From: an uncultured Pseudomonadaceae bacterium
Lineage (GTDB): Bacteria > Pseudomonadota > Gammaproteobacteria > Pseudomonadales > Pseudomonadaceae
Length of the DNA stretch: 21,087 nucleotides
Reading direction: 5' to 3'
Assembly (NCBI GenBank): GCA_947630465.1
Contig: CANRHT010000010.1
Location: 1-21,087, forward strand
The stretch's first letter is position 1. Each line of letters opens with the position of its first letter. Shown here one piece after another: positions 8,417 through 16,086 of the stretch. The translations under genes were made by a program, and so were the position numbers. The notes below the pieces were generated by a model, which was not told where the DNA came from, made no database searches, and saw only the letters and a program-made list of their open reading frames with translations.

Positions 8417-9096
8417 TAACTGGTTTTTTTCGCAATGGCTGGTTGCATTCCCACCACATCAATCACCCCATCGGTACGTATGCCTGCCGCTAAAAAAGGA
8501 ATCATCAAACGCAGCACTTGCTCAGTAGTCATATGCACCTGATAGTCATTTTCCACAATAGCGCGCAGCGCCTTAATCCCCGACATACTAAAAGACGCAG
8601 CGCCCATCATAAAATGCACGCGCCAAAACAATTCAACCGGTTCAATCTGCGGTGCGGCTTTGTGCAATAACAACATATAACGACGAAATACATTGCCATA
8701 CATATCGGTTAAATAACGGCGTAAGTGCCCTTGGCTCTGACTGAATGACAGGCCCAACAAACGCATAAAAATAGATAAATCATTACCACTGCGCGGCTTA
8801 ATGGCGAGGGTTTGTTGCACCAGCAATTCAAGCAGTTGCTCCACATTTAAGTCAGGCTCACCTGTGGCATAGAGACGGTCCAGTTCCGCATCTAAATTGC
8901 TGCACAATGGCTCAAGGAAACGTGCGAACACAGCCTGAATTAAGGATTTCTTTGAGCCAAAATGATAATTCACCGCAGCCAAGTTCACCTCAGCCTTGCT
9001 GGTGATTAGACGTAATGAGGTCTCGGCAAAGCCTTTTTCAGCGAATAGAATTTCTGCAACATCTAAGATCCGCTCTACAGTGTCTGACTGAGCCAT
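8416..9096 (-). CDS. psrA: PsrA, TetR-family fatty-acid-responsive regulator
   Basis: TetR-type repressor/activator of 226 residues. In Pseudomonas PsrA senses long-chain fatty acids, represses itself and beta-oxidation genes and activates rpoS. The N-terminal helix-turn-helix (about 10-55) has ILDVAEILFAEKGFAETSL and NLAAVNYHFGSKKSLIQAVF. The ligand domain contains the PsrA-like KPRSGNDLSIFMRLLGL and ELFWRVHFMMGAASFSMSGIKALRA. The ATG at 9096 is chosen with GAGG upstream; the frame opens two codons earlier at a GTG. It is the first gene of a unit with YkuD, nagZ and the phosphorylase. In P. aeruginosa lexA is adjacent to psrA; here uppP occupies that side. Confidence 0.92.
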   Translation of the reverse strand: MAQSDTVERILDVAEILFAEKGFAETSLRLITSKAEVNLAAVNYHFGSKKSLIQAVFARFLEPLCSNLDAELDRLYATGEPDLNVEQLLELLVQQTLAIKPRSGNDLSIFMRLLGLSFSQSQGHLRRYLTDMYGNVFRRYMLLLHKAAPQIEPVELFWRVHFMMGAASFSMSGIKALRAIVENDYQVHMTTEQVLRLMIPFLAAGIRTDGVIDVVGMQPAIAKKTS

Positions 9097-9125
9097 ACAC
9101 ACCTCATGTCTAATAAATATTTTTG

Positions 9126-9154
9126 AACTTAAAGTGCAAATGCCTGCAGGTCAA
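9126..9154 (-). promoter_or_regulatory. Candidate promoter for psrA
   Basis: On the minus strand, -35 TTGACC (9154-9149), 17-base spacer, -10 TAAGTT (9131-9126). The start would be near 9119, about 23 bases before the psrA ATG. I did not find the paired GAAAC/GTTTC-type PsrA operator here, so autoregulation is not shown. Confidence 0.4.
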
Positions 9155-9219
9155 GCAACACGCCACCGGATTGAGCACTGGTTAAGCGCTGAGCGCGCAA
9201 ACAAGCAAGCCTAGAGTGC

Positions 9220-10053
9220 TTATTCACCCACCGACGACCAATCAATAAAGCCCAACTGCCATGTGGCTAAGATCAGCAACCCAAATACAATACGGTACCA
9301 AGCAAACACGGCATAGCTGTTATTGGCAATAAACTTAAGCAAAGCACGCACCGCGAGCATGGCAAAAATAAAGGAGGTCACAAAGCCAATGGCAAATACC
9401 ATAATATCTTCGCCACCGGCAAACAGCTCACGGTGTTTATACACTGAATACACCGTTGCACCCACCATAGTGGGCATGGCTAAAAAGAATGAAAACTCAG
9501 TCGCTGCTTTACGCGATAAACCAAAAAACAAACCGCCAATGATCGTCGATGCCGAACGTGAAGTTCCTGGAATCAGCGCTAAACACTGTGCACAGCCAAT
9601 CTTCAATGCTTGCTGCCAGTGCATATCATCCACACTTTCAGCAACGATTTTATGCGGACGTTTTTCTGCCCATAACATCACCACACCACCGACGACTAAC
9701 GCAGTGGCTACGGTAATGGGGTTAAACAGCCATTGCTCAATCAAGTCTGCAAAGCTCAGCCCTAAAATAACCGCCGGAATAAAAGCAATCAGCAAATTAC
9801 CGGTAAAACGTTGTGCGCCAGCTTCACGTGGCAAGCCCACCACAATCTCAAGAATTTTGCGGCGGTATTCCCACATCACTGCCAAGATCGCAGCCAACTG
9901 GATAATAATGTTAAAGGCTTTGGCGCGTTGCCCGGTGAAGCCCATCATATCGGCGACAATAATTTGGTGCCCGGTACTTGAGACAGGTAAAAACTCTGTT
10001 AAGCCCTCCACTACCCCTAAAACAAATGCCTGTACCGCCAACCAAATATCCAT
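9220..10053 (-). CDS. uppP: Undecaprenyl-diphosphate phosphatase UppP (BacA)
   Basis: Inner-membrane phosphatase that recycles undecaprenyl diphosphate to the monophosphate carrier needed for peptidoglycan and other surface polymers; extra copies give bacitracin resistance. 277 residues, about the length of E. coli BacA (273), with several hydrophobic segments. The two signature regions are present: [16 protein letters not shown] (Glu16, Glu20, His29) and [12 protein letters not shown] (Arg about 166). The ATG at 10053 has only a weak ribosome-binding site (GTTGAG). It is on the same strand as psrA with 123 bases between them, and psrA has its own candidate promoter, so the two are probably separate units. 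A long frame on the opposite strand (9323-10159) is a shadow of this hydrophobic gene. Confidence 0.95.
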   Translation of the reverse strand: MDIWLAVQAFVLGVVEGLTEFLPVSSTGHQIIVADMMGFTGQRAKAFNIIIQLAAILAVMWEYRRKILEIVVGLPREAGAQRFTGNLLIAFIPAVILGLSFADLIEQWLFNPITVATALVVGGVVMLWAEKRPHKIVAESVDDMHWQQALKIGCAQCLALIPGTSRSASTIIGGLFFGLSRKAATEFSFFLAMPTMVGATVYSVYKHRELFAGGEDIMVFAIGFVTSFIFAMLAVRALLKFIANNSYAVFAWYRIVFGLLILATWQLGFIDWSSVGE

Positions 10054-10174
10054 AATTGCTCAACACCCACCGATCAAAGTCATAACGTGGCGCGTATGTT
10101 ACCGATGTATAAGGTTATTTTCTCTGAAAAATATGCTTTATCAGTCACTCAGTGGATAAAAAGCAGTTAGTCGC

Positions 10175-10189
10175 ATGGCGAAACGCCAT
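10175..10189. repeat. Short perfect hairpin ATGGCG-AAA-CGCCAT
   Basis: Six-base perfect arms with a three-base loop, about 125 bases upstream of the uppP start. No T-run follows in either direction. Function unknown; it may be a cruciform or a leader element of the uppP transcript. Confidence 0.4.
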
Positions 10190-10275
10190 AAAGTTGCTTA
10201 AAGTGGCACCCGTTATGCTTAATACTAAAGTTACTAGCGATCAACCTGTGCTTTACACGCTATTTGCTAGCCATT

Positions 10276-10318
10276 AAACGCTTAAGCACTGCATGAGCCA
10301 GCAATATATTAAGCGTTT
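10276..10318. repeat. 10-bp inverted repeat overlapping the sigma-28 promoter
   Basis: AAACGCTTAA (10276-10285) and TTAAGCGTTT (10309-10318) are exact inverted copies with 23 bases between. The right arm covers the -35 of the FliA promoter, so it could be an operator for that promoter; as RNA it would be a hairpin followed by T-rich sequence. Confidence 0.45.
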
Positions 10319-10336
10319 TCTATTTCAGTCCGATAA
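10310..10336 (+). promoter_or_regulatory. FliA (sigma-28) promoter of the chemoreceptor gene
   Basis: TAAGCGTT (10310-10317), 11 bases, then TCCGATAA (10329-10336). Against the flagellar consensus TAAA-N15-GCCGATAA the -10 matches 7 of 8 and the -35 core 3 of 4, with exact spacing. Transcription would begin near 10343, leaving a leader of about 65 bases. Confidence 0.75.
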
Positions 10337-10366
10337 CGTTCTATATTTAGCACGTCACTTGATAAC

Positions 10367-10385
10367 AACCGCGTCTTAAGCGGTT
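10367..10385 (+). repeat. Leader hairpin before the chemoreceptor gene
   Basis: AACCGC (10367-10372) and GCGGTT (10380-10385) form a six-base stem with a seven-base loop in the predicted 5' leader, ending nine bases before the ribosome-binding site. It could tune translation; no further evidence. Confidence 0.35.
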
Positions 10386-10407
10386 ATGCTCCCTGAGGGT
10401 TTCAATA

Positions 10408-12042
10408 ATGCATTTTCTTCGTCAAATATCGATCAGCAAGCGTCTTTGGCTGATTTTTATCATTGCTGTGGGAATGTTTTTTGTTTTTGGCGCTGTCGCT
10501 TTAAATCAATCCTACAACCTGATGTACTCTGGCAAAGCGGTTAAAACCCAGCACATTGTTGAGAGCACATTGGGCACTTTAGAGTACTTCCATGGCCTTG
10601 AAAAAAGCGGTCAACTCAGTACTGAGCAAGCACAAAAACACGCTAAAAACGCCTTGAGCAAATTGCGCTATGGCCGTGAAGATTATGTCTGGATTAACGA
10701 CTTAGCACCCAAGATGGTCATGCACGCCATGTCGCCTAAACTCGACGGCACAGACCTATCGGGCTACCAAGACCCTGACGGCAAACGTGTGTTTGTGGAG
10801 TTTGCACGTATCGCTCAGCAGCAAGGTGCAGGTTTTTTCAACTACCGCTGGCCGATGCCGGGCGCTACAGCACCGGTTGATAAAGTGTCCTATGTGCAGT
10901 TATTTAAGCCGTGGAACTGGGTGATTGGCTCAGGTGTGTATTTAGATGATATTAAAGCTGAATTTCGTGCGCTAGCGATTAAAGCCACCCTCATCAGTAT
11001 CATCGTGATTACATTAATTGCAGTATTAATTATTGGCATTATGCGCAGCATTGTCGCCCCACTTGAAAACGTGGTTGCCGCGATGAAAAATATTGCCAGC
11101 GGTGACGGTGATCTCACGCAAGAATTGAGCGGACAAGGTAAAGATGAAATCACTGACCTGAGCCTGCACTTCAATACATTTGCTTTTAAATTGCGCACCA
11201 CTGTCAGTCACCTACTCAGCAGCGCCGCCACGCTTAAGCAATCCGCTGAAGCCTTGGGTGAGCAAGCAACACAAGCGCTGAGTATCAATGAGCATCAATC
11301 ACAACAAACAGAACTCATCGCCACAGCGATCAACGAAGTGACCTACGCCGTCCAAGATGTCGCCAAGCATGCTGAACAAGCCGCCTCACAAGTGTCGCAG
11401 GCCAACGAGCAAGCTGAAGCAGGACAAAGCAACCTTGATAACAGCCTGCGTCAAACCGACTTACTCTCCAGCACCATCGCTCAAGCCGTTGATGTGATGC
11501 ACACTTTAGCGGAAGAAAGCAGCCAAATTGGTCGCGTATTGGATGTTATTCGCTCCATTGCCCAGCAAACTAACCTTTTGGCGCTCAACGCTGCCATTGA
11601 AGCTGCACGTGCTGGCGAGCAAGGCCGTGGCTTTGCGGTGGTCGCCGACGAAGTACGCTTACTCGCGCAACGCACGCAGCAGTCCACTGACGAAGTACAA
11701 CTCATGATCGAAAGCCTGCAGCACAACTCACAAGCCGCAGTGGACGTGATTGGACAAAGCAGTAGCACAGCGCAAGCAACGGTTGAACAAGCGCATCAAG
11801 CGCAGGAAAGCCTCAGCATTATCAGCAACGCTTTGCAGATGATTAATGACCTGAACACCTCGATTGCCAGCGCCACTCTGCAGCAATCGCATGTCGCCGA
11901 AGAAATTAATCAAAACATTACCCAGGTGGCAAACTTGTCACAAACAAGTAACGAATCGGCTCATCAACTCAGTGACTCCAGCGCGCAACTGACGCAACTG
12001 GCACAAGAACTGAATCAACAGTTGGGGCAGTTTAAGGTTTAA
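10408..12042 (+). CDS. Methyl-accepting chemotaxis protein with an sCache_2-type sensor
   Basis: Transmembrane chemoreceptor of 544 residues. TM1 is at about 12-34, the periplasmic single-Cache sensor at 35-188 (with [37 protein letters not shown] and [14 protein letters not shown] typical of sCache_2), TM2 at about 189-212 and HAMP at 213-265. The coiled-coil signalling domain has its hairpin tip [20 protein letters not shown] around 384-403. No C-terminal CheR-binding pentapeptide is present. Receptors with this sensor in pseudomonads bind small organic acids such as malate, pyruvate or propionate; the ligand here is unknown. ATG 10408 has GAGGG upstream. The gene lies behind a sigma-28 promoter, so it is expressed with late flagellar genes. 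Its stop codon begins a tandem repeat. Confidence 0.94.
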   Translation: MHFLRQISISKRLWLIFIIAVGMFFVFGAVALNQSYNLMYSGKAVKTQHIVESTLGTLEYFHGLEKSGQLSTEQAQKHAKNALSKLRYGREDYVWINDLAPKMVMHAMSPKLDGTDLSGYQDPDGKRVFVEFARIAQQQGAGFFNYRWPMPGATAPVDKVSYVQLFKPWNWVIGSGVYLDDIKAEFRALAIKATLISIIVITLIAVLIIGIMRSIVAPLENVVAAMKNIASGDGDLTQELSGQGKDEITDLSLHFNTFAFKLRTTVSHLLSSAATLKQSAEALGEQATQALSINEHQSQQTELIATAINEVTYAVQDVAKHAEQAASQVSQANEQAEAGQSNLDNSLRQTDLLSSTIAQAVDVMHTLAEESSQIGRVLDVIRSIAQQTNLLALNAAIEAARAGEQGRGFAVVADEVRLLAQRTQQSTDEVQLMIESLQHNSQAAVDVIGQSSSTAQATVEQAHQAQESLSIISNALQMINDLNTSIASATLQQSHVAEEINQNITQVANLSQTSNESAHQLSDSSAQLTQLAQELNQQLGQFKV

Positions 12043-12067
12043 TGGTTAATGGTTAATGGTTAATGGT
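12040..12067. repeat. Four tandem copies of TAATGGT starting at the chemoreceptor stop codon
   Basis: Four perfect 7-base copies at 12040, 12047, 12054 and 12061, followed by TAG. The first TAA is the stop codon of the chemoreceptor gene. Copy-number change would not alter the protein, because the stop lies in copy 1. Confidence 0.95.
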
Positions 12068-12082
12068 TAGTGCAACCTTGGA

Positions 12083-12109
12083 GCCGGCTGTGGGTCATCT
12101 GCAGTCGGC
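12083..12109 (+). terminator. Possible terminator hairpin after the chemoreceptor gene
   Basis: GCCGGCTG (12083-12090) and CAGTCGGC (12102-12109) form eight pairs including one G-U, with an 11-base loop. Only a broken T-rich tail (GCTGTTGTAT) follows, so termination may be partial and sprT could be read through. Confidence 0.35.
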
Positions 12110-12196
12110 GCTGTTGTATCTGTAGCTGAACATTGTAAAATCAGCAACCTTGTGTAATACCAGCATCAATTACAGTCAAAATCACAGCCAAAACTT

Positions 12197-12694
12197 ATGC
12201 CTGAATACCTCCAAGCCCGCGTTGAAGCCTGTTACCAAATCGCTGAGCGTTACTATCAGCGCAGTTTTTTGCGTCCTGAGATCAGTTTTAAATTGCGCGG
12301 ACAAAAAGCGGGGGTGGCCCATATTGATGACAATTTATTGCGCTTTAATCCGCAACTGTACGCCGAAAACCGTGAGCACTTTTTGCTGCACACGGTCGCC
12401 CATGAAGTCGCTCATATGGTTGCTTATGCCGTGTATGGCAAAGGGATTCGCGCGCATGGTGCGCAGTGGCAAGCCATCATGAATAATCTGTACGAGCTAC
12501 CGGCGCTGCGTTGTCATAATTACCGCGTAGCACGCACACTGAAAACCCATTACCTCTACCGCTGCACCTGTAGTGCGCGCAAGCCGTTCATGCTTAGCGC
12601 ACAACGCCATGCGCGTATCAAAAAAGGCACTGTATATCTGTGCAAAAGCTGTCGCAGTGCTCTGACCTATACCCAACAACAGGTGCAAGCCTAG
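12197..12694 (+). CDS. sprT: SprT family zinc metalloprotease-like protein
   Basis: 165 residues, the same length as E. coli SprT. The zinc-binding HTVAHEVAHMV (His69, Glu70, His73) is followed by a further histidine in RAHGAQW (about 87), giving a gluzincin-type site. A C-terminal zinc-ribbon-like set of cysteines follows: YRCTCS (123, 125) and YLCKSC (149, 152). The bacterial protein's substrate is not established; the eukaryotic relative SPRTN degrades DNA-protein crosslinks. No start codon occurs upstream in frame before a stop, so ATG 12197 is chosen although its ribosome-binding site is poor. It is 154 bases after the chemoreceptor gene on the same strand. Its stop codon also begins a tandem repeat. 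Confidence 0.9.
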   Translation: MPEYLQARVEACYQIAERYYQRSFLRPEISFKLRGQKAGVAHIDDNLLRFNPQLYAENREHFLLHTVAHEVAHMVAYAVYGKGIRAHGAQWQAIMNNLYELPALRCHNYRVARTLKTHYLYRCTCSARKPFMLSAQRHARIKKGTVYLCKSCRSALTYTQQQVQA

Positions 12695-12711
12695 CGGGTT
12701 AGCGGGTTAGC
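12692..12711. repeat. Tandem TAGCGGGT copies starting at the sprT stop codon
   Basis: Two perfect 8-base copies (12692-12699, 12700-12707) and a half copy TAGC (12708-12711). The first TAG is the sprT stop. Flanking CTAGC (12691-12695) and GCTAG (12710-12714) also make a short inverted repeat. No terminator is seen between sprT and the convergent phoQ. Confidence 0.9.
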
Positions 12712-12729
12712 TAGAAAGTATGACATGAC

Positions 12730-14106
12730 TCAGTTGAGCGGAAACACCACTCTAAACTGTGCCCCGCCCAACTCAGACTCTTCCACAAACAACTGCCCGC
12801 CGTAACTGTCAATAATATCCTTAACCACCGCCGTACCAATGCCTTGACCGGGATACTGGGTATCTAAACGCTCGCCGCGCTTTAAAATACGCTCACGCTG
12901 GTGTTTGGGTACGCCGGGGCCATCATCTTCAACGATTAATTCACAACCAGCTGCATGTAACTGTGCACTGATACGTATTTGACCCAGACATAAGCGGTAG
13001 GCGTTTTCTAAAATATTACCGAACAGTTCCAGCAAAGCACCTTGCTCAACCGGTACACGCAGCTCAGCAGAAAAGGCTTGCGTGACCCGCACCTGCTTAT
13101 CGTGGTACACCTTATCCAAGGCTTCAATTAAGCTGGCCAGCAGCGGTTTAAGCTTAACTTGATAGCGCAGTAAGCCGCTTTTACGCAAACTGGCACGCTG
13201 CAACTGATAACTGATCTGCTGACTCATGCGGTTGACTTGCCCTTGCAGGGTTTGCGCGTGTTTATGATGTCCAGATTGCTGCGCTAAAACTTCACTCAGC
13301 CCCTGCAAAACGGCTAGCGGTGTTTTTAAACTGTGCGCCAAATCATCCAAGGAGTGGCGGTAGCGCGCACTTTGCTGACGTTCGCTTTCTAACAGGCGAT
13401 TTAAAGAGCGCGTCAGACGCAGCAATTCCCGTGGATGCTCATCACTTAAGGCTTCGCGCTGCCCCGTTTCCACCTCATCCAACTCCGCACTTAAGCTGCG
13501 TAAGCTGCGAATCCCCCAACCCAGTCCCAGCCATAAAAAACCCAACAACAGCAATAATGCCAAGCCCAACCAGACATATAACTGTTGGCGTAAACTGTCG
13601 TACATCACCTGATAATCACTGACCGGCTGCACAGTGACAATGCTGTAATCGGCGTTTTGCCCACGCAGCAAGTCAACCTCAACGTCATAAACAAAGTACT
13701 CCCGCCCTTCACTGTCGTGCACACGCATAAATTCATGCCCGTGCCCGTCATACTTGGGCTGGTAGTTTATTTTCACAGTATTGGTGCTGCGCGAACGCCA
13801 CAACAAGGCTCCGGCATTGTTGTAAATAAACCCTAACTGGCGTGCGGGTAAAATATCAAATTCTTCATCGGGCAGCTTCTCCGGCATCTGCAGTTGACCA
13901 TCGACAATACTGGCCGCAGAAATTAATGCACTGGCATCAGCCGCCAACCGCTGCTCGATTGATTGCTCGAGCGCAGCGGTAAATACCTGCTGCAAGGCCG
14001 GAAACAAGGCCAGCATAAATACCGAGACAGTCGCCGCCGCACCCAACATCAGGCGCATACGCAATGACGACACACGACTTTTATGGCGCACTGGAATTTT
14101 AATCAT
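12730..14106 (-). CDS. phoQ: PhoQ-type sensor histidine kinase
   Basis: Inner-membrane sensor kinase, partner of PhoP; in Pseudomonas PhoQ senses low magnesium and some cationic stresses. About 458 residues. TM1 is at about 22-44, a periplasmic sensor domain at 45-180 (with RQLGFIYNNAGALLWRS and YFVYDVEV), TM2 at about 181-203, then HAMP-like linker. The H-box SLDDLAHSLKTPLAVLQGL has phospho-acceptor His about 258. The N-box NILENAYRLC, G1 box EDDGPGVP and G2 box GQGIGTAVV follow. ATG 14106 lies eight bases after the phoP stop with no Shine-Dalgarno, so translation is probably coupled; a GTG at 14124 inside phoP is the alternative start. It reads as the Pseudomonas orthologue rather than the enterobacterial type. 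Confidence 0.92.
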   Translation of the reverse strand: MIKIPVRHKSRVSSLRMRLMLGAAATVSVFMLALFPALQQVFTAALEQSIEQRLAADASALISAASIVDGQLQMPEKLPDEEFDILPARQLGFIYNNAGALLWRSRSTNTVKINYQPKYDGHGHEFMRVHDSEGREYFVYDVEVDLLRGQNADYSIVTVQPVSDYQVMYDSLRQQLYVWLGLALLLLLGFLWLGLGWGIRSLRSLSAELDEVETGQREALSDEHPRELLRLTRSLNRLLESERQQSARYRHSLDDLAHSLKTPLAVLQGLSEVLAQQSGHHKHAQTLQGQVNRMSQQISYQLQRASLRKSGLLRYQVKLKPLLASLIEALDKVYHDKQVRVTQAFSAELRVPVEQGALLELFGNILENAYRLCLGQIRISAQLHAAGCELIVEDDGPGVPKHQRERILKRGERLDTQYPGQGIGTAVVKDIIDSYGGQLFVEESELGGAQFRVVFPLN

Positions 14107-14114
14107 GGTCAGGG

Positions 14115-14792
14115 CTAACGGCACACTTCAGTAAATAAATAACCTTGGCCACGCACGGTTTCAATGGGTTTAAAACCGGCGTTACCTTCCAATTTGCGAC
14201 GCAGACGCCCGACCAACACTTCAATCACATTCGGATCGCGCTCTTCATCATCGGGGTAGAGTTGCTCAATCAGCCGATCTTTAGAGATCACTTGCTGGTG
14301 ATGACGCATCAAGTATTCAAGAATGCGGTATTCATAGGCCGTTAGCGCTAAAGGTTGCTCAAATAACGTGGCTTGCTTACGGTTTAAATCAAGCACCAGC
14401 GGTTCAGCCCCGATAGTGGCTTGCACAAAGCCTGATGAGCGGCGCAGCAGAGCATTTAAACGTGCTTCCAACTCTTCAAACTGAAAGGGTTTAACCACAT
14501 AATCATCAGCACCCGCAGCTAAGCCTTCAACCTTATCTTGCCAATTACCGCGTGCGGTTAAAATTAAAATAGGGAAAGTTTTCTCTTGGCTGCGTAAGGT
14601 TTGAATCAACTCCAGGCCACTCATGCCGGGCAGACCTAAATCGATGATGGCTAAATCATGGTTATACTCAGTCACTCGATAGAGCGCTTCCTCAGCATCA
14701 GCAACAGCATCAACCACATGGCCGTGTTCTCCCAGCCGTGTACACAGGTGGTGGCGTAACAAAGCCTCATCTTCAACAACCAGCAATTTCAT
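14115..14792 (-). CDS. phoP: PhoP response regulator (OmpR family)
   Basis: 225-residue two-component regulator; in Pseudomonas PhoP controls lipid A modification, polymyxin resistance and Mg-starvation genes. The receiver domain (1-115) has the acidic pair in VVEDEALL (residues 8-9), phospho-acceptor Asp about 51 in IIDLGLPGMSG, Thr in ILTARG and Lys about 101 in VVKPF. The C-terminal winged-helix domain (about 125-225) ends with VLVGRLRRKL and ETVRGQGYLF. The start ATG 14792 has GAGG eight bases upstream. It is followed at once by phoQ. The usual Pseudomonas first gene of this operon, oprH, is absent: flhB lies upstream on the same strand with 144 bases between. No PhoP-box repeat was recognised in that spacer. 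Confidence 0.95.
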   Translation of the reverse strand: MKLLVVEDEALLRHHLCTRLGEHGHVVDAVADAEEALYRVTEYNHDLAIIDLGLPGMSGLELIQTLRSQEKTFPILILTARGNWQDKVEGLAAGADDYVVKPFQFEELEARLNALLRRSSGFVQATIGAEPLVLDLNRKQATLFEQPLALTAYEYRILEYLMRHHQQVISKDRLIEQLYPDDEERDPNVIEVLVGRLRRKLEGNAGFKPIETVRGQGYLFTEVCR

Positions 14793-14936
14793 CTATCAAC
14801 CTCAAGGTTAAAGCAGTGGACGTACAACGCACCGCTATATAACAAGCACTGACAACCCACTCTCGTCGCCACTGCAGAGTGATTACCAAAGCACTGCAAC
14901 AGCGGCAACGTTGAGCAGCGTAGCAGACAGATGCGT

Positions 14937-16073
14937 TTATTCATCACGGCGCAAATCTGCAGGAATGTCAGGTTCTTTCAGCATCGAAGGCTTCTTCGCT
15001 TTGCCCGCATGGTACTGACGCAGTTGATAGACATAAGCTAAAACCTGCGCCACGGCTAAATACAATCCAGCTGGAATCTCTTGGCTGATTTCTGTGGAGT
15101 AATACACCGCTCGGGCTAAGGCCGGTGATTCCAGCAGAATGATATTGTGCTCTTTACCAATCTCACGAATTTTTAGCGCGGTGTGATCGCCCCCTTTAGC
15201 CAATAAAACCGGGGCTTGGCCATTATCCGCATCGTATTTGAGTGCCACAGCAAAGTGTGTCGGGTTGGTAATAATGACGTCGGCATCCGGCACATCACTC
15301 ATCATGCGCCGTTCGGCCATCTCGCGCTGCAACTGACGAATACGCCCTTTAACCTCAGGCTTACCCTCGCTATCTTTGTATTCGTCACGCACTTCTTGCT
15401 TGGTCATTTTCAGCTTTTCTTTACTCTCCCAGATCTGAAATGGCACATCGATCGCCGCAATAATGATCAAGCCGCACGCCAACCATAAAGCGCTCCAGCC
15501 CACTACTTGCATGCTGTGCACAATCGCCATTTCTAATGGCTCGCTGGCAAACTTAATTAAGTCTTCCCGTGCTCGGGCTAACACAAATAAAGCCACAGTC
15601 AGCACAATCAAAAACTTACCCAGCGCCTTTAACAGCTCGACAATGGATTTCTTGGAAAACATGCGTTTAAGGCCAGAGAATGGGTTCATCCGGCTGAATT
15701 TAGGCGCCAATGCTTCCATGGAAAACAACCAACCACCCAAGGCTACCGGCCCTAAAATGGCGGCCATCAGCAAGACAAAAAATAAGGGGATTAGAGCATC
15801 GCCAGCCATTTGTGTAGATTGCAAAAGGCTGATCGCCATATAGCGCTCATCAAGCAATAATTCACGGGGCATGGTGAAACTTTTTTCCATCACCTGCATC
15901 ACCCGCTGACCGATCGCGCCACCAAAGGTTAATAAACCGCCGGTACCGGCCAATACCACCGCTAAGGTGTTGAGTTCACGTGAACGGGCAATTTCACCTT
16001 TTTTACGCGAATCTTGTTTGCGTTTTTCTGTAGGCTCTTCACTTTTTTCTGCACCGTTTTCATTTTCAGCCAT
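14937..16073 (-). CDS. flhB: Flagellar export switch protein FlhB
   Basis: Inner-membrane component of the flagellar type III export apparatus that switches from rod/hook to filament substrates with FliK. 378 residues. A charged N-terminus (EKRKQDSRKKGEIARSREL) is followed by about four membrane segments (roughly 36-55, 92-116, 148-167, 188-211) and a cytoplasmic domain. The autocleavage motif NPTH is present (Asn270 to His273 in VIITNPTHFAVAL). It is the last gene of the fli block, 13 bases after the fliR stop. No obvious terminator separates it from phoP; a weak CACTCT/AGAGTG repeat (14858-14881) lies between. In P. aeruginosa the DNA after flhB leads towards flhA, so this edge is rearranged. 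Confidence 0.96.
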   Translation of the reverse strand: MAENENGAEKSEEPTEKRKQDSRKKGEIARSRELNTLAVVLAGTGGLLTFGGAIGQRVMQVMEKSFTMPRELLLDERYMAISLLQSTQMAGDALIPLFFVLLMAAILGPVALGGWLFSMEALAPKFSRMNPFSGLKRMFSKKSIVELLKALGKFLIVLTVALFVLARAREDLIKFASEPLEMAIVHSMQVVGWSALWLACGLIIIAAIDVPFQIWESKEKLKMTKQEVRDEYKDSEGKPEVKGRIRQLQREMAERRMMSDVPDADVIITNPTHFAVALKYDADNGQAPVLLAKGGDHTALKIREIGKEHNIILLESPALARAVYYSTEISQEIPAGLYLAVAQVLAYVYQLRQYHAGKAKKPSMLKEPDIPADLRRDE

Positions 16074-16086
16074 AGCAGCCTACCTC

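Larger units (their letters stand above)
10054..10407. other. 354-bp divergent spacer, uppP / chemoreceptor gene
   Basis: No gene. It contains a perfect ATGGCG-AAA-CGCCAT hairpin (10175-10189), a 10-base inverted repeat (10276-10285 / 10309-10318), a sigma-28 promoter (10310-10336), and a leader hairpin AACCGC/GCGGTT (10367-10385) just before the chemoreceptor ribosome-binding site GAGGG (10395-10399). I could not identify a clear uppP promoter on the minus strand. Confidence 0.6.

Noticed and set aside
9323..10159. A 278-codon open frame on the plus strand opposite uppP
   Set aside because: Its product is low-complexity Ala/Thr/Ile/Lys/Pro-rich, as expected from the reverse strand of a hydrophobic gene, and uppP itself has clear catalytic motifs. 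It has no recognisable domain.
12040..12067. Phase-variable switch in the TAATGGT array
   Set aside because: The stop codon lies in the first copy, so adding or losing copies does not change the chemoreceptor protein.
12150..12482. 110-codon frame overlapping sprT in another frame
   Set aside because: Shadow of sprT, which has an intact HEVAH site and family length.
14858..14881. CACTCT/AGAGTG as terminator of the flagellar operon
   Set aside because: Only a six-base stem with a 12-base loop and no T-tract; too weak to call.
15463..15843. Open frames opposite flhB, fliR, fliP and fliM
   Set aside because: All lie antisense to conserved membrane or C-ring genes, with no domain and no supporting start signals.
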